From assembly GCA_014239625.1 (NCBI GenBank), contig JAAZYN010000276.1:1-5784 (forward strand): 5,784 nucleotides of DNA. The letters run 5' to 3'. The stretch is from Myxococcales bacterium (GTDB taxonomy: Bacteria > Myxococcota_A > UBA9042 > PHBI01 > JAAZYN01). Position numbers and translations under genes: made by a program. The notes under the pieces were generated by a model. That model saw only the letters and a program-made list of their open reading frames with translations, ran no database searches and was not told where the DNA came from. This document shows positions 1 to 5,784 of the stretch, piece after piece; position 1 is the first letter of the stretch, and every line of letters starts with the position of its first letter.

Positions 1-1
1 G

Positions 2-592
2 TGGAGGCTGTGGGCCGGAGATGACGAGGAGACGGACCTGCACGAGATGGGCATCCCGGAGCTCATGATGCTGGGTCTGGCGGACCTGCCACAGCAGACG
101 CTGGCCATCCTGAAGGCCGCGGCGGTGTGCGGCCCGGTCTTCTGGCGGGAAGAGCTCGAAGAGAGGCTGCGCTTCAACGTCACCGACGGGCTTTCTCAGC
201 TGGTGGACGTGGAGATGATCGCCGAGCTTCCGGGCACCCGCATCCCAGGTCAGCACGAGTACGCCTTTCGGCATGACGTCGTCCAAGAGGCGCTCTACGA
301 CGCCATGGACGCGGGACGGCGCCGGGAGCAGCACCGGCTGGTCGGCCAGTGGTTGGAGTCCACCCGCCAAGAGGGCCCGGAGGGGGCCTCGCATCTGGCC
401 GACGCGGCGCGCGCGGCGCGTCACAGCATGTTGGGCGGTGATGACGCCTCGATGCAGCCGCTGCTCGAGCTCATCCGCCGCGAGGCCCGGGTGTGGGAGT
501 TCGATGACGCGCCCGATTGGTTGTCCTGGCCCGACAACCTAGGGAGCGGCGTGTTCACGCCAGCTCGCCTGCTGCTGGTGACCTCCGACTGA
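2..592 (+). CDS. C-terminal part of a large AAA/STAND-type signalling ATPase (5' end outside window)
   Basis: The frame is open from the first bases to a TGA at 590-592, giving 196 visible residues, so this is the 3' end of a longer gene. An ATG at 47 exists, but the frame reads sensibly before it (LWAGDDEETDLHEMGIPEL), so I do not take it as the start. Residues 29-44 (LPQQTLAILKAAAVCG) and 89-100 (FRHDVVQEALYD), followed by HRLVGQWLE (111-119), match the winged-helix-like region after the NTPase core of AAA_16 ATPases. These are found in bacterial Ser/Thr kinase-ATPase fusions, adenylate cyclases and LuxR-type regulators. In such proteins the region is normally followed by many TPR-like helices. 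Here only about 77 residues follow, with an acidic, Trp-rich end (EFDDAPDWLSWPD) and no TPR I can recognise. The Walker A and B motifs must lie upstream. The role is inferred as cytoplasmic signal-dependent regulation; the partner and ligand are unknown. It converges on the minus-strand genes. Confidence 0.7.
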   Translation, partial: WRLWAGDDEETDLHEMGIPELMMLGLADLPQQTLAILKAAAVCGPVFWREELEERLRFNVTDGLSQLVDVEMIAELPGTRIPGQHEYAFRHDVVQEALYDAMDAGRRREQHRLVGQWLESTRQEGPEGASHLADAARAARHSMLGGDDASMQPLLELIRREARVWEFDDAPDWLSWPDNLGSGVFTPARLLLVTSD

Positions 593-598
593 CCAGCG

Positions 599-628
599 GA
601 CGATCCTCGCCACGGCAGTGGATCCGTC
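599..628. terminator. Imperfect hairpin in the convergent intergenic gap, possible bidirectional terminator
   Basis: GACGATCC (599-606) can pair with GGATCCGTC (620-628), leaving one bulged C at 625 and a 13-nt loop. It is the only stem I see in the 52 bp between the two convergent stops (592 and 645). There is no T-tract on either side, so it is not a canonical intrinsic terminator, and it could be chance in GC-rich DNA. Location is the main argument. Confidence 0.25.
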
Positions 629-644
629 GTCAGCGCCCGGCGCG

Positions 645-881
645 TCAACCAGCCTCCCGGCCCTCCGTGGTCGCTGACTCGACGAACCGACGCTCACGCC
701 GCGTGTCGCCGTGGCCCTGGGGTGTCAGGTCGTCATCGGCTGGGTCATGGGCGAAGCACGCCAAGTGCAGGGGGAACGCTTCGTCGCCTTGCAGCCGCAT
801 GAACGGCGGCGGTCCCAACGGTTCGCCGCAGAGGGCGCAGGTGTGATGACTCAGCGGATGCGGCACAATGTCACAGCTCAT
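645..881 (-). CDS. Small protein with CxxC...HxxC zinc-finger (treble-clef-like) motif, 78 aa
   Basis: This is a small cytoplasmic protein that I do not recognise by name. Residues 15-18 form CALC and residues 39-42 form HLAC, giving C-x2-C-x20-H-x2-C around a short hydrophobic segment (FMRLQGDEAFPLHLACF). That pattern suits one zinc ion in a treble-clef or LIM-like knuckle. The N-terminus adds Cys3 and several histidines. The C-terminal third is charged and probably disordered (DTRRERRFVESATTEGREAG). The ATG at 881 is chosen because AAAGGGAG (889-896 on the minus strand) sits 7 nt before it. An in-frame ATG at 944 would give 99 residues and an extra CxxC but has no clear ribosome-binding site. 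The gene is last in the minus-strand set, 77 bp after the Uup-like gene (17 bp... wait, 14 bp from the Uup stop if the 944 start is used), so it may be co-transcribed. The function is unknown; protein or nucleic-acid binding is only a guess from the fold. Confidence 0.68.
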   Translation of the reverse strand: MSCDIVPHPLSHHTCALCGEPLGPPPFMRLQGDEAFPLHLACFAHDPADDDLTPQGHGDTRRERRFVESATTEGREAG

Positions 882-888
882 GGGCAAG

Positions 889-896
889 CTCCCTTT
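889..896 (-). promoter_or_regulatory. Shine-Dalgarno site of the 78-aa zinc-finger gene
   Basis: The minus strand reads AAAGGGAG, then 7 nt (CTTGCCC), then ATG at 881. This is the clearest ribosome-binding site in the window, and it decides the start against the upstream in-frame ATG at 944. Confidence 0.65.
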
Positions 897-958
897 ACGC
901 TTACACCGTATGCACCTGAGGGTCTCACCGCGCTTACAACTCATTACACGGGCCGAGC

Positions 959-2923
959 TCAGAGCTCCGCCCGCTCCGCCAACTCCTCCCAGCGCCCCAT
1001 CAACGCCTCCAGCTCCGCTCGCTTGAGGTCCAGCGCGTCGGTCAGCGCCCTGCCCTCGGCGCCGTCCCCCATCCACACCTCTGCAGCTCCGACCGCCGTC
1101 TCCAGCTGGTCGATCGCCAGCTCCAGCACCTCGATCTTCGGCTCGAGGCCCTCGAACTCGTTGTTTTCAGTCCAGGTGAGCTTCTTTCCCGGCTCTCCCG
1201 TCGGCGACACCGCAGTGCCCCGACGCTCGCCCGCCTGCCGAGACGCCGAGCCGGCGGCGCGACGTTGGTTGGCGCGAGCCTCCGCCCGCTGCTCCAGCTC
1301 GGCCAAGCGCAGCCGACGGTAGGTCGTGTAGTCGCCCTCGACCAGGGTGATCTCGGCGAGCCTCTCGGTCAGGTCGCGCTCAAACGCGAGGACCGCCGTC
1401 GCTACCTTGTCGAGGAAGTACCGATCGTGGCTGACCGCCAGCACGCACCCTGGGAACCCTACGAGCGCCTGCTCCAGAGTCGCCAGCGTATAGATATCCA
1501 GGTCGTTGGTAGGCTCATCGAGTAACAGCACGTTCGCGGGCTCGAGCAAGAACCGCGCGATGGCCAGCCGGTTTCGCTCTCCCCCGCTGAGTCGACCAAC
1601 GGGCATCCGATGCACATCCCGGCGGAACGCAAACGTGTCGAGCCAGGTCGCGACATGGAGCTTCTCGGTCCCACCGACGAACACGTAATCGCCACCTTCG
1701 GGTGACACGATGTCGCGCACCGTCGCGTGATCGTCGAGCACGCTGCGGTGCTGGTCGAAGTAGGCCAGCTTCGTGTTGGCGCCGAGTCGGACCGTGCCGC
1801 TGTCCGGCTCCTCGAGCCCCGCGATCAATCGGAGCAGCGTCGACTTGCCGCTTCCGTTGGGCCCAACGATCCCGATCCGGTCGCCTCGCCGTAAGATGAG
1901 GTTGAACCCGTCGATCAGCGGGAGGTCCTCGGAGAAGCGCTTGGACACGCCCTGCATCTCCAAGATCGTCTTGCCAAGGCGCGGGCTGTTGCCGAACTTG
2001 AACTTCGCCTGGTCCTGGCGCTGCTGCAGCTCCTTGACCTCCGAGGCGAGGGCATCCACCCCCGCCAAGCGCGCCTTCGATTTGGACGTTCGAGCCTTGG
2101 GTGAACGCTTCGCCCACTCCAGCTCGCTCTTGAGCACCCCCAGCCTGCGCCTCCGCGTTCGAGCGCTCTGCTCCTCCTGTGCGGCGCGCGCCTCAAGGTA
2201 CGCTGTAAACCCGCCCTGGTACGCGCGCAAGCCGCCCTCCCGGACCTCCAACATGCGGTTGGCAGCGGCGTCCAGGAAGTAGCGATCATGGGTCACCACG
2301 ATGGCCGCCAGGGCTTGCTCCGCGACCCATCGCTCGAGCCACTCCACCGTCGCCGCGTCCAGGTGGTTGGTGGGCTCGTCCAACAGCACCAGGGTGGGAC
2401 GCCGCTGTGCATCCGCCCGCTCCTTGCCGAGCAACATCCGAGCTAGCGCCAGGCGCTTCCGCTCGCCTCCGCTGAGCCGCGCTACAGGCGCGTCGAGCTC
2501 CGCCACCCCGGTAGTCAACGCCGCCCGCTCCAGGCGATGTTCCCACTCCCACCCTCCCAGCGCCTCGATCGTCTCCAGGGCGCCGTCAGCCTCGGGGTCA
2601 CAGGCGGCGGCGAGGCGTTCGTAGCGCGCGATGGCGTCGATGACGTCGGCCAGCGGCTCGGTGAGAATCTCCCTCGCCGTCGCCCCTGCCCGGAGCTCCG
2701 GCTCCTGCGCCACGTACGCGACGTTGAGCTCGGTGCGGATGATCAGGTCGCCCTGATCGAGCTCTTCGAGCCCGGCGATGATCTTGAGCAGCGTCGACTT
2801 TCCGGCGCCGTTCTCCCCGATGAGCCCAATGGTGTCGCCCGCGTCGACGCCCGCCGTCACGGAGTCCAAGATGACGCGGTCGCCGAAGGCTTTGGAGGCC
2901 TCTTTGAGGTTCAGCAAGTTCAC
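959..2923 (-). CDS. uup: ABC-F family ATPase, Uup-like (654 aa)
   Basis: This is a soluble ABC protein with two nucleotide-binding domains and no membrane domain. ABC-F proteins act on the ribosome; E. coli Uup has been linked to ribosome assembly and to branched-DNA binding and transposon excision. NBD1 has Walker A GENGAGKS (36-43), signature LSGGERKRLALAR (about 150) and LLDEPTNHLD, with switch His in VVTHDRYFLD (about 209). The interdomain linker carries KSPKARTSKSKARL (about 274), typical of Uup. NBD2 has GPNGSGKS (354-361), LSGGERNRLAIAR (445), LLLDEPTNDLD (about 466) and VSHDRYFLDKV (497). After a low-complexity linker, residues from about 581 (KLTWTENNEFEGLEPKIEVL) to the end form the Uup-type C-terminal coiled coil. 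Both ATP sites look intact. The length is close to E. coli Uup (635). The GTG at 2923 is chosen because the protein then opens VNLLNLKEASKAFGDR, as in the family. Extending to the ATG at 2995 would add 24 residues translated from the upstream gene's 3' end. No good Shine-Dalgarno precedes the GTG; it lies 10 bp after the upstream stop, suggesting coupled translation. Confidence 0.93.
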   Translation of the reverse strand: MNLLNLKEASKAFGDRVILDSVTAGVDAGDTIGLIGENGAGKSTLLKIIAGLEELDQGDLIIRTELNVAYVAQEPELRAGATAREILTEPLADVIDAIARYERLAAACDPEADGALETIEALGGWEWEHRLERAALTTGVAELDAPVARLSGGERKRLALARMLLGKERADAQRRPTLVLLDEPTNHLDAATVEWLERWVAEQALAAIVVTHDRYFLDAAANRMLEVREGGLRAYQGGFTAYLEARAAQEEQSARTRRRRLGVLKSELEWAKRSPKARTSKSKARLAGVDALASEVKELQQRQDQAKFKFGNSPRLGKTILEMQGVSKRFSEDLPLIDGFNLILRRGDRIGIVGPNGSGKSTLLRLIAGLEEPDSGTVRLGANTKLAYFDQHRSVLDDHATVRDIVSPEGGDYVFVGGTEKLHVATWLDTFAFRRDVHRMPVGRLSGGERNRLAIARFLLEPANVLLLDEPTNDLDIYTLATLEQALVGFPGCVLAVSHDRYFLDKVATAVLAFERDLTERLAEITLVEGDYTTYRRLRLAELEQRAEARANQRRAAGSASRQAGERRGTAVSPTGEPGKKLTWTENNEFEGLEPKIEVLELAIDQLETAVGAAEVWMGDGAEGRALTDALDLKRAELEALMGRWEELAERAEL

Positions 2924-2933
2924 GGACGCAGCG

Positions 2934-5438
2934 TTACAGCAAACCGGCCCGACGGCGCCAGGTGATCTCTGCCAGGGCTGCAGCCACGAGATCATCGACG
3001 CTCATGCCGTGATGGCGATCGACGGCCTCGAGAGAGCCCGCTTCGCCATTGCGCCGCGGGCCCAGGAAGCGGTAGCCGCGCATTCGCTGCAACGCGCCGG
3101 GGAGCCACTCGGCGACGCTCGGGACGTGGTCGCCGGTGATGATCAGCGGCGCGTTCACCTCCGCCTCGGCGAAAAGATCGTGCAGGCGGTAGCTCCGATC
3201 AGGGTCATCCCAGGCCCCAGGATCGCTGTTGTAGTCGTCCCAGTCCCGCCACAACACCTCGTAGCTGGTGACGTTCAGGATTCGGCTGCCCACGCCGTGT
3301 TCGGCGTGAAGGCGCGCGGCGGCCTCGCGCACCTGCCCCAGCTTACGGCCCGAGGCGACCCACAGCACCCCGGGCATACCCGCCGCTGGCGCGTGTTCGT
3401 CGTCGCCCACGAGCCAGTATCCGCCGGCCACGGCCTGCGCCTCCACGTCGTCAGGAAACACCGTGGGTTGGGTCAGCGGCTGCGTGCTCAGCCGCAGGTA
3501 CACCGCCTGGCCATCGTCAGCCCAGAGCTGACCGAGCGCCCAGCGATAGGTCGCCCAGACGTCCACCGCGAAGGCGGGCTCGTAGGAGATGATCCCGGGC
3601 AGGTCCATCATCATGCGCAGCGTCTGGAGGCTCTGATGGGTCGCGGTCTCCCGTGACAGGGCCGTCCCGCTGGGGGTCCCGACGGCCACAAAGCGGGCGT
3701 CGGAGTAGACGGCGTAGTCGAGCTGATTGAACCCGCGCTCGAAGAACTTATCGTACACCGTCACGACGCTCAGTATCGGGTCTTTACCCTCGACGCGCTT
3801 CTTCCGACGTCCAAACGCGTAGGCCCAGAGCATCGCGTTACCCTCCGCGATGCCGAGGGCGTGAAACTGTCCCCGATCGCTGGGGCGCCAGTCGAAGGCG
3901 AGCCTGCGGTCGGTCCGCAGCCATTGGAAGGTGTCGGCGACCCCGTCTCGGGGCGCAAACACGCCTGTCGCCTTGATCACCGGCCCCAGGTGAGTGGTCT
4001 GGCCCACGTCGGGGGCGCCAAAGTGAAGCCACGGGGCCACGTCTTCATCGCGCAGCAGGGCCAGGTTGAGACTCTGAAACACCTCACCGCTCGACACCAC
4101 CGAGCGACGCGGCTGGCGTATCCCTGACAGGGCAGCCGCCAAGCCGGTGGTGGGTGGTCGCGCGTAGCGATGGTCGGCGTCCTCGAACAAGAGGCGTCGG
4201 CGTTGGGCCAGCAGCGCCGCGCCAGGACCACCCACGACGCGGGGATACGGCGTGTCCGCCGGCAGCCCACGATCGACCCCCCAGGCGACGACCTCATCGC
4301 GCGGGAGCAAACCGCCGTGATTCTCCGGATGACCGGCGGCGGAGGTCTGATAGCCTTTCACCGTGTGCGCCACGATCACGGTCGGCGCTCCATCCACTTG
4401 CGCAGCCTGGGCGTACGCCTCCAACAATGCACCGAGATCGTGCCCTCCCAGATGACCCAGGGCCTGCGCCAGCTCAGCGTCCGAGACCGGCTCGATGGCT
4501 TTGGCGATCCCAGCGCGCTGCGTCGCGGACACCTCGAGCCTCTCGCCGTACCTACCGAGCAGCTGTCGCGCCGACTCCCCCGGAGCATCCCCGACCCCGG
4601 TCAAGACCTGCCGCAGCAGGCCCCCCTCGATGCACAGCAAGGGATGGAGCAGGTCATCCGGCAGCTCCTCCAAGACGGCGCGGAGCTCGCCTCCGCCGGG
4701 GCGTTCGAACAATGCCAGCGCCCGAGCACCCCAGGGGACGCTGAGGACCTCCCAGCCCTGGGCCAGGAATTTTGCCTCGACCCAGGCATCTAGACGCCCA
4801 CCCAGGCTGTCGTCCATCACCCGGTCCAGGCTCTGCCGGTTCAAGTCGACGATCCAGATGAGGTTGTCCAGGCCCCAACGGCCCGCGTCGTAAAGGCTCT
4901 CGTCGATCTGCCCCTCGGTCAGCTCACCGTCGCCGCAGTGGGCCCAATAGATCGCGTCCACCGGCGGCTGGCTCCGCACGTGGCGCAGGGACCGATTGTG
5001 CAGCTTTGCGCCGTAGGCGTCGTAGATGGCAGCGCACACGCCCAACGCTTCGCTGGAGGTGGTGTAGTCGACGAAGTCGGGATTTTTCAGCTTCGTCGGA
5101 TAGGGCTGTGGCCCGCCGTACTCCCGGAGCAGGCCCATCTGCTCGCGTGGCAGCACGTCGAGAAGGTGCATCAGCGCGTAGATGATCGGCGCGGCATGCG
5201 GCTTGACGGCGACCCGGTCCTGAGGGCGTTTGGCGTGAAGGTACAACGCGCAGAGAAGGTCCACCGAGGACATACTGCTGGCCTGGTGACCGCCAACCTT
5301 AGGCTTCTTGCCGGCGTTGGCGGGCTTGTGATTGGCCCAGTCGATCATGGACAGGGCGCCCTTCGCGACGTGATCGCGAACACCCTGCATGACCGCCAGC
5401 TGCTTGGGGTCTGGCGTCGAAAACGGCGCTCGCATCAT
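2934..5438 (-). CDS. AceE-like homodimeric E1 / transketolase-family ThDP-dependent enzyme (834 aa)
   Basis: The three-part layout is that of homodimeric pyruvate dehydrogenase E1 (AceE). The ThDP pyrophosphate-binding domain covers roughly residues 30-390, with GDGE at 169-172 and the paired Asn200 in IVDLNRQSLD. The pyrimidine-binding domain covers about 445-660, with the cofactor-activating Glu532 in GIAEGNAMLWAYA. The C-terminal transketolase domain runs from about 685. By pattern, His51 (GGHQASS), His81 (VKPHAAP), His370/His374 (loop after AHTVKGYQ) and His601 (TATHQS) match AceE His106, His142, His407 and His640. The family decarboxylates a 2-oxoacid using ThDP and Mg2+; the substrate here is unproven. 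The protein is about 50 residues shorter than AceE (887), the loss falling in the N-terminal E2-docking region, and no E2 or E3 gene is nearby. It is soluble. The ATG at 5438 forms an ATGA overlap with the upstream stop; other in-frame starts are GTG 5468, ATG 5453 and ATG 5435. Alternative reading: a specialised actinobacterial/myxobacterial-type transketolase-like paralogue. Confidence 0.9.
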   Translation of the reverse strand: MMRAPFSTPDPKQLAVMQGVRDHVAKGALSMIDWANHKPANAGKKPKVGGHQASSMSSVDLLCALYLHAKRPQDRVAVKPHAAPIIYALMHLLDVLPREQMGLLREYGGPQPYPTKLKNPDFVDYTTSSEALGVCAAIYDAYGAKLHNRSLRHVRSQPPVDAIYWAHCGDGELTEGQIDESLYDAGRWGLDNLIWIVDLNRQSLDRVMDDSLGGRLDAWVEAKFLAQGWEVLSVPWGARALALFERPGGGELRAVLEELPDDLLHPLLCIEGGLLRQVLTGVGDAPGESARQLLGRYGERLEVSATQRAGIAKAIEPVSDAELAQALGHLGGHDLGALLEAYAQAAQVDGAPTVIVAHTVKGYQTSAAGHPENHGGLLPRDEVVAWGVDRGLPADTPYPRVVGGPGAALLAQRRRLLFEDADHRYARPPTTGLAAALSGIRQPRRSVVSSGEVFQSLNLALLRDEDVAPWLHFGAPDVGQTTHLGPVIKATGVFAPRDGVADTFQWLRTDRRLAFDWRPSDRGQFHALGIAEGNAMLWAYAFGRRKKRVEGKDPILSVVTVYDKFFERGFNQLDYAVYSDARFVAVGTPSGTALSRETATHQSLQTLRMMMDLPGIISYEPAFAVDVWATYRWALGQLWADDGQAVYLRLSTQPLTQPTVFPDDVEAQAVAGGYWLVGDDEHAPAAGMPGVLWVASGRKLGQVREAAARLHAEHGVGSRILNVTSYEVLWRDWDDYNSDPGAWDDPDRSYRLHDLFAEAEVNAPLIITGDHVPSVAEWLPGALQRMRGYRFLGPRRNGEAGSLEAVDRHHGMSVDDLVAAALAEITWRRRAGLL
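5435..5438 (-). promoter_or_regulatory. ATGA stop/start overlap coupling the membrane protein and E1-like genes
   Basis: On the minus strand the TGA ending the 101-aa gene (5437-5435) shares bases with the ATG at 5438-5436, and a second ATG follows at 5435-5433. Such overlaps usually mean translational coupling. Only a weak GTGGA lies upstream, so the start probably depends on ribosomes finishing the upstream gene. This assumes 5438 or 5435 is used rather than GTG 5468 or ATG 5453. Confidence 0.55.
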
Positions 5439-5740
5439 TCCAGTCGTCCACATCGAAGGCACCGCCACCGGATCAGGGGTGTGGCGCTCCCCGCCGGGGG
5501 GCGGAGCTCACCGGGGCGGACACGCACCATGCCCGACCGACAGGTGCGGCACCGATGCGGCAGCAACTTCCCCGCGCGGTGCATGCGCCAGGCCGCGACC
5601 AACAAGATCGTCGCGGAAGCGACCGCTCCGGCGATGACCCATTGGCCGTCGGACCCGTTGAGATCGCTGGTCGCTACCAGCCACACCAGGGGTGCTACCA
5701 GCAGGGCGCTGAAGATGAGCATGGGCACGCTGCGTTGCAT
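5435..5740 (-). CDS. Small two-helix membrane protein with C-terminal CxxC/CxxC zinc ribbon (101 aa)
   Basis: I do not recognise this protein as a named family. Residues about 6-24 (MLIFSALLVAPLVWLVATS) and 34-51 (WVIAGAVASATILLVAAW) are two hydrophobic segments joined by a short polar turn (DLNGSDGQ). The basic stretch RMHRAGK follows the second helix, so by the positive-inside rule both ends should face the cytoplasm. The tail has Cys64-x2-Cys67 (CRTC) and Cys94-x2-Cys97 (CLRC), separated by 26 residues, a zinc-ribbon spacing. The ATG at 5740 has GGGAG directly against it, too close for a normal ribosome-binding site. The frame has no stop or other usual start before the window edge, so the true start could be further out, although the helix at the N-terminus argues for a start near here. 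Its stop overlaps the E1-like gene's ATG. It may anchor or sense something for that enzyme, but this is inference from position only. Confidence 0.66.
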   Translation of the reverse strand: MQRSVPMLIFSALLVAPLVWLVATSDLNGSDGQWVIAGAVASATILLVAAWRMHRAGKLLPHRCRTCRSGMVRVRPGELRPPAGSATPLIRWRCLRCGRLE

Positions 5741-5784
5741 CTCCCGATGAGGCGTTATGATGGGCTGTGCGGCAAGCGCCCCTG

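Noticed and set aside
421..648. Minus-strand frame (75 codons, TTG start) overlapping the regulator's 3' end
   Set aside because: It is antisense to the supported plus-strand frame, Ser/Arg-rich and without motif or ribosome-binding site.
955..967. Inverted repeat GAGCTCAGAGCTC at the uup stop codon
   Set aside because: It is two copies of a 6-bp palindrome around one base, made from ordinary Glu-Leu-stop codons. It is too short and lacks a T-tract, so chance is the simpler reading.
711..1322. Plus-strand open frame (203 codons) opposite the zinc-finger gene and the 3' end of uup
   Set aside because: It has low-complexity Ser/Arg/Ala content, no ribosome-binding site and no motif; it is a shadow of the minus-strand genes.
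2924..2995. N-terminal extension of the Uup-like protein to ATG 2995
   Set aside because: It would overlap the end of the E1-like gene by 62 bp and add 24 residues unlike any ABC-F start; the GTG at 2923 gives the family-typical beginning.
2778..3656. Plus-strand open frame (292 codons) spanning the uup/E1-like junction
   Set aside because: It is antisense to the conserved NBD1 of Uup and the C-terminal domain of the E1-like protein, with no recognisable domain. The minus-strand readings are clearly the real ones.
4938..5750. Long plus-strand open frame (270 codons) opposite the E1-like and membrane-protein genes
   Set aside because: It is antisense to two better-supported genes, and its translation is rich in Arg, His and Gly with no motif or domain. 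Long spurious frames are common in GC-rich DNA.
5751..5780. Bulged inverted repeat GGCGTT...AAGCGCC just upstream of the 101-aa gene
   Set aside because: Six pairs with a bulge and a 17-nt loop at the window edge are not enough to call an operator or terminator, and no promoter boxes with proper spacing were seen around it.

Overview
The window is GC-rich, densely coded DNA with GTG as well as ATG starts. The left-hand gene resembles the C-terminal part of the AAA-type ATPase modules carried by large signalling ATPases and Ser/Thr kinases. This would suit a myxobacterium-like (Myxococcota or deltaproteobacterial) or actinobacterial chromosome, with the former my preference. The assignment rests on style and gene content only. 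I see no insertion sequence, tRNA, rRNA, CRISPR array or phage gene.

Layout. At the left edge (2-592, plus strand) is the 3' end of a large ATPase-type regulator whose N-terminal part lies outside the window. It converges on a set of four minus-strand genes that fill the rest, with 52 bp and one imperfect hairpin between them. In transcription order (right to left) the set is: a 101-residue two-helix membrane protein with a CxxC/CxxC zinc ribbon (5740-5435); an AceE-like, homodimeric-type thiamine-diphosphate (ThDP) 2-oxoacid dehydrogenase E1 / transketolase-family enzyme of about 834 residues (5438-2934); an ABC-F ATPase of the Uup branch (2923-959); and a 78-residue protein with a CxxC...HxxC zinc-finger motif (881-645). 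The first two overlap by 4 bp (ATGA). The second and third are 10 bp apart, and the third and fourth 77 bp apart (or 17 bp apart if the last gene starts at an earlier ATG). This suggests one transcript, at least for the first three.

How they might work together. The E1-like enzyme keeps the ThDP motif and counterparts of the catalytic histidines of E. coli AceE. It lacks the N-terminal stretch with which AceE docks on its E2 acyltransferase, and no E2 or E3 gene is present. It may therefore be a stand-alone ThDP enzyme rather than part of a classical pyruvate dehydrogenase complex. Uup proteins act on ribosomes or branched nucleic acids, so the link to the enzyme is not obvious and may only be shared transcription. 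The two small zinc-binding-type proteins at the two ends of the set are the least explained part. I did not find clear evidence of a wholly new system. The best leads are the E1-like enzyme with its translationally coupled membrane zinc-ribbon partner, and the small zinc-finger protein.
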